NCBI GenBank assembly: GCA_009760855.2
Contig: WPIO01000004.1
Coordinates: forward strand, 12,414,501-12,474,500
Length of the DNA stretch: 60,000 nt
Source of the DNA: Cristatella mucedo
Taxonomy: Eukaryota; Bryozoa; Phylactolaemata; Cristatellidae
Reading direction: 5' to 3'
Numbering within the stretch: position 1 is the stretch's first letter; each line of letters starts with the position of its first letter. The notes under the pieces are model-generated. The model did not search any database. It was not told where the DNA came from and saw only the letters and a list, made by a program, of their open reading frames with translations. Both the position numbers and the translations under genes were made by a program. Below are positions 57,292 to 60,000 of this stretch, in pieces.

Positions 57292-58500
57292 TACACTAAA
57301 AAAGAATGCTTTTCGTTACTATCTCAGCCATGTTAGCATTCGGAATTGTTGTTAAATCGGTTCCGGCATGCGTCACTCATCCAGGAATCCTCCCAGCAGC
57401 AACATACGGAGACGCGATCTGCAGCGTCGCTCACCGAGCGTATCGCTCTGGCTTTCTCGGCTTTGCAAAAAAAACAAAAAACCAGAATACCCTCAATTTT
57501 GGGCAGCATTATAAATCATATAATACTGTATACTAATATTAATATAATAGCCTAAATTATAGGCAGGTTTGAAGTTGAATCTTTGCCATTGATACATAAG
57601 AAATCTTGGAGTTCATTCGGCTGATCTCGTTGACATTATCATGCTACTCGCTAAGCCGCTGCCGTTAAGAATTTTTCCGGCTCTCCGGCCGAGCGGCAGA
57701 GGTGTGAAATTATTCAAAGTCGTCAGCTGTCAGTCAATTAATCAAAGTTCTGGCTAGCGTTCAGGCCGTTCCGGATTTGAAGGGCAGCTGTCAGCACATC
57801 GCAACGAAACGGCCTACGCGCTCAAGCCAAATGCCCACGCACGCACGCCTGGGCATCGCATAGAGGTAGGTACTACCCGCGACTCCACCTTGAAGTATGT
57901 CGACATGGAACAACTCACCCGCTGACCAAAGAAGTGCCAAAGGGAAGACTTGAAGCGATGGGAGCCGGTCGTGGGCAGGACCTGCCCGTTTGCAACCGAG
58001 GTCGATCGCCGCTCGAATATCCAGCCTATCGCGCGTCGCCTTTCGTGCAGCGACAAACTTGGGGCAACTCCAAAGATTGCAATAGCCTCTTTCACGCGTT
58101 CAAAATGGCTCGCGTTCAAAAGAAGCACCTTAAGCGCCTCAATGAGCCTCGGCGCTGGACGGAATAGCGACACGGTCTGCATTTGTCAAGGCTCGTCGTC
58201 GTCGTCTGCAAGTCACGCCGATTTGGCTCTGTTGCTCCCACTCTCTTCCACTTTCCTCGGACTCGGAGAAGAGGAAAATGCCTGCGCCGCCTCTGCGAAG
58301 CTTATGGAGACGGGAATAAATACCCGGCTGGGGTGAGGAGTGCGGGATGTTCGATGCGGCGGCTGCAATTTAATGCTTTCAACTCGACGGCGCCGGCCGC
58401 AGCGATAACACGCGAGGAAGCGAGGACCGGTCGTCTGAACGCTATTGGTCGAACAGCGGGTCAATGTCAACTCGCGAGTTAAACGACTGTCTCGTGTCTA
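57292..58500. other. Intron 1 of the claudin-like gene, unannotated part
   Basis: Open stretches at 57306-57536 (plus) and 58182-57814 (minus) have no recognisable domain or splice support. No feature is claimed. Confidence 0.35.
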
Positions 58501-59950
58501 TCGTGAGTGCTGGAATATTACTACGTCGAGAGCGCCGGGCAGGGGCAGTCGCGCACTGGCGCCCACTCCAGCGTTCGTGCGAATAAACGTCTTCGAGCCC
58601 GCTTCGGTGTTCTGCGCGCCGTCGAGGAGAATGTCCAACTACAGTGAGGGCGGCGCGCGCATTGGAATTGAAACCGCAGCAGCCCGCTGGTCAAGAACGG
58701 ACTCCTGGACCGCAAGCCGCGAGCCCGGATGGAAGCGCCGCTCAGCAGCGCTCGCCACTCGAGCGGGGGCGATAGGACGAGGATGAGGATGAGAGCGTGC
58801 GCACGCGTCTGCCGCACGTCCTCCGCCCGCATTCAGCTGAGCGGCGACTGAAAGCGTGGCGCGGCGGGCATTGCGGGCACGTGACGACGGTCTACGAAGG
58901 TTTTCGAGGATCTGCTCCGTCGGCGCCATTCGCGTGGCCGCTCTGTCCTGAACGCCGAAAGGCTCGCCTTGGATCCGCGCACAAGCCCGGACTGGCTGGC
59001 CTGCCTCGGACCAGCCGCTCACCAGTTCAGCATGCACCGCCCGCCGCCTGGCGCGATCGCGCATCGCTCGCGCGCGCGTTTAGCGGGGGGGGGGGGGCGC
59101 GAAGGCAGGGCGTCTATCTCGGCCGCAGCCCCTCGCATCCAACTCGACGTCGTCCGCCCGGGTGCCGGCGATGAGCACGCGCGCCCTCTGGGACACTCTC
59201 GCCGCCGCTGCCGCCGCTGCCGCGCCGCCGCCGCTGCTGTACCGTCAACGTTGTCGCACGACGCCCAGAGGCCGCCCAGGATCTTTTGCGGTATGGCGAT
59301 CTCGGTGGCAGACGTCAGGTTGCTGGTGCCTTGCGCCGCGGCGGCGGATGCCGCGTACGCAACGACGACGTAGCTTCCCTGACCAGAGCCGCTGACAGTG
59401 GAGTACGCCCGCTTGGCTACGCTGGCGTTGGCGCTAAGCAGGCCGTCGACGTTGAGCACCAGCGTCTCCCAGCTGTCGAGAGCGCAGGACACGCACAGGC
59501 ATAGCGCCGTGGCCAGATTGCAGAACAGCGAGCCGACGCCCGCGTGCTGCTTGCCCGGTAGGCGCATGGCTCTCCCCTCGCTGGTGCTGCCGGCGGTATC
59601 GCAACCGCGCGAACCGCTTGCTGCTGGCACGGCGGCTCAGTCCGTACGCGAGCGCGTGCGGCGCGCCGTTTTCCTCCCTCTCTATATCCCTCTCGCCCTC
59701 TCTCTGTGTCTCTCTGTGTCCCTCTCTTTCGACGAAAGCGTCGTCTGCTGCTCCTCCCACGTCGCCGCGGCGTATGCGCTCACGTCAACTCCGAGCGGCG
59801 GCAGCGGCAGGCGGCTGCGGCGCGGCTGCGTGCAGCGCGAGCGGTAGCGGTCAAAAGACGGTGGCAGCGGCCCAGAGTGTATGTGCCTAGGACGAGCGAG
59901 CTAGGGCCCGATTGTGCCGATGCGCCGCCTAATCTTAGCGAGCAGCACGC
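58500..59950. promoter_or_regulatory. CpG island covering promoter and exon 1 of the claudin-like gene
   Basis: Very high GC and CpG, including a poly-G run at about 59085-59096, surround exon 1. The promoter is expected at about 59600-59950 on the minus strand. No TATA box was identified, as is usual for such islands. Confidence 0.5.
59243..59567 (-). CDS. Claudin-like (PMP22/EMP/claudin superfamily) membrane protein gene, exon 1
   Basis: With exons 2-4 this encodes about 277 residues with four membrane spans. Claudin-superfamily proteins sit in the plasma membrane, where they form cell-cell junctions or accompany channels. ATG at 59567 (context gcc before ATG) begins MRLPGKQHAG, then span 1 (VGSLFCNLATALCLCVSCAL). 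The first extracellular loop has NAS and NLT glycosylation sites and ends in KILGGLWASCDN, the superfamily GLW-x2-C signature. The donor G|GTACAG leaves one base (phase 1). An upstream in-frame GTG is not used as start. The loop is longer and more alanine-rich than in vertebrate claudins, so a stargazin/TMEM-type or arthropod-type relative is equally possible. Intron 1 is about 8.8 kb. Confidence 0.75.
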
Positions 59951-60000
59951 TAACTCGGCCGCTATAATGGCACTCCTGTTTGTTCAAATGATTTCCAATT

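Noticed and set aside
59019-59242. Continuation of the claudin-like frame beyond codon 109
   Set aside because: It turns into alanine/arginine low-complexity after GLWASCDNVD, where a donor (G|GTACAG) lies, so it is intron.

Overview
This is nuclear DNA from an animal, probably an invertebrate. Genes are split by introns with GT/AG borders, promoters lie in CpG-rich blocks, and intergenic and intronic DNA is packed with decayed non-LTR retrotransposons of the L2/CR1 type, tRNA-derived SINEs, hAT DNA transposons and microsatellites. I cannot name the species. No rRNA, intact tRNA, CRISPR array, operon or prokaryotic signal was seen.

Three host genes can be supported. (1) On the minus strand, 6785-5736, a GC-rich 349-codon reading frame starts inside a CpG island; its product is not recognised. 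(2) On the plus strand, about 24.37-42.43 kb, at least seven exons with matching splice phases encode the C-terminal part (about 700-740 residues) of an extended-PHD (ePHD, HC5HC2H) zinc-finger protein. The zinc finger is split over the first four exons; the rest is novel low-complexity and helical sequence. Its 5' end was not found. (3) On the minus strand, 59567-48738, four exons encode a protein of about 277 residues of the claudin/PMP22 four-membrane-segment superfamily. It has the GLW-x2-C signature, an AATAAA signal 92 bases after the stop and a CpG-island promoter.

Mobile DNA accounts for much of the remainder. LINE family A (tail of ATT/AAT repeats, 3' hairpin AGCGCC...GGCGCT) is present in more than a dozen pieces on both strands. 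LINE family B (tail ATTAC repeats) has four pieces, one with a 521-codon reverse-transcriptase reading frame still open. SINE family 1 carries a tRNA-like head and a tail copied from LINE A. A 4070-base hAT element (31712-35781) with 14-bp inverted ends and an 8-bp target duplication has a LINE A copy inside it. A 723-base solo LTR (7666-8388, TG...CA, 4-bp duplication) sits inside another LINE A copy, and a LINE B copy sits inside a LINE A copy at 26.86-27.88 kb.

Layout: 0-3.4 kb LINE A fragments, an old duplicated segment and a CpG block; 5.5-7.2 kb gene 1; 7.6-20.4 kb dense LINEs and SINEs; 20.4-24.3 kb probable upstream region of the ePHD gene; 24.37-42.43 kb the ePHD gene with transposons in its introns; 43.4-45.5 kb a second hAT fragment and an inverted repeat; 48.7-59.6 kb the claudin-like gene, whose 8.8-kb first intron holds most of the LINE copies at the right side.
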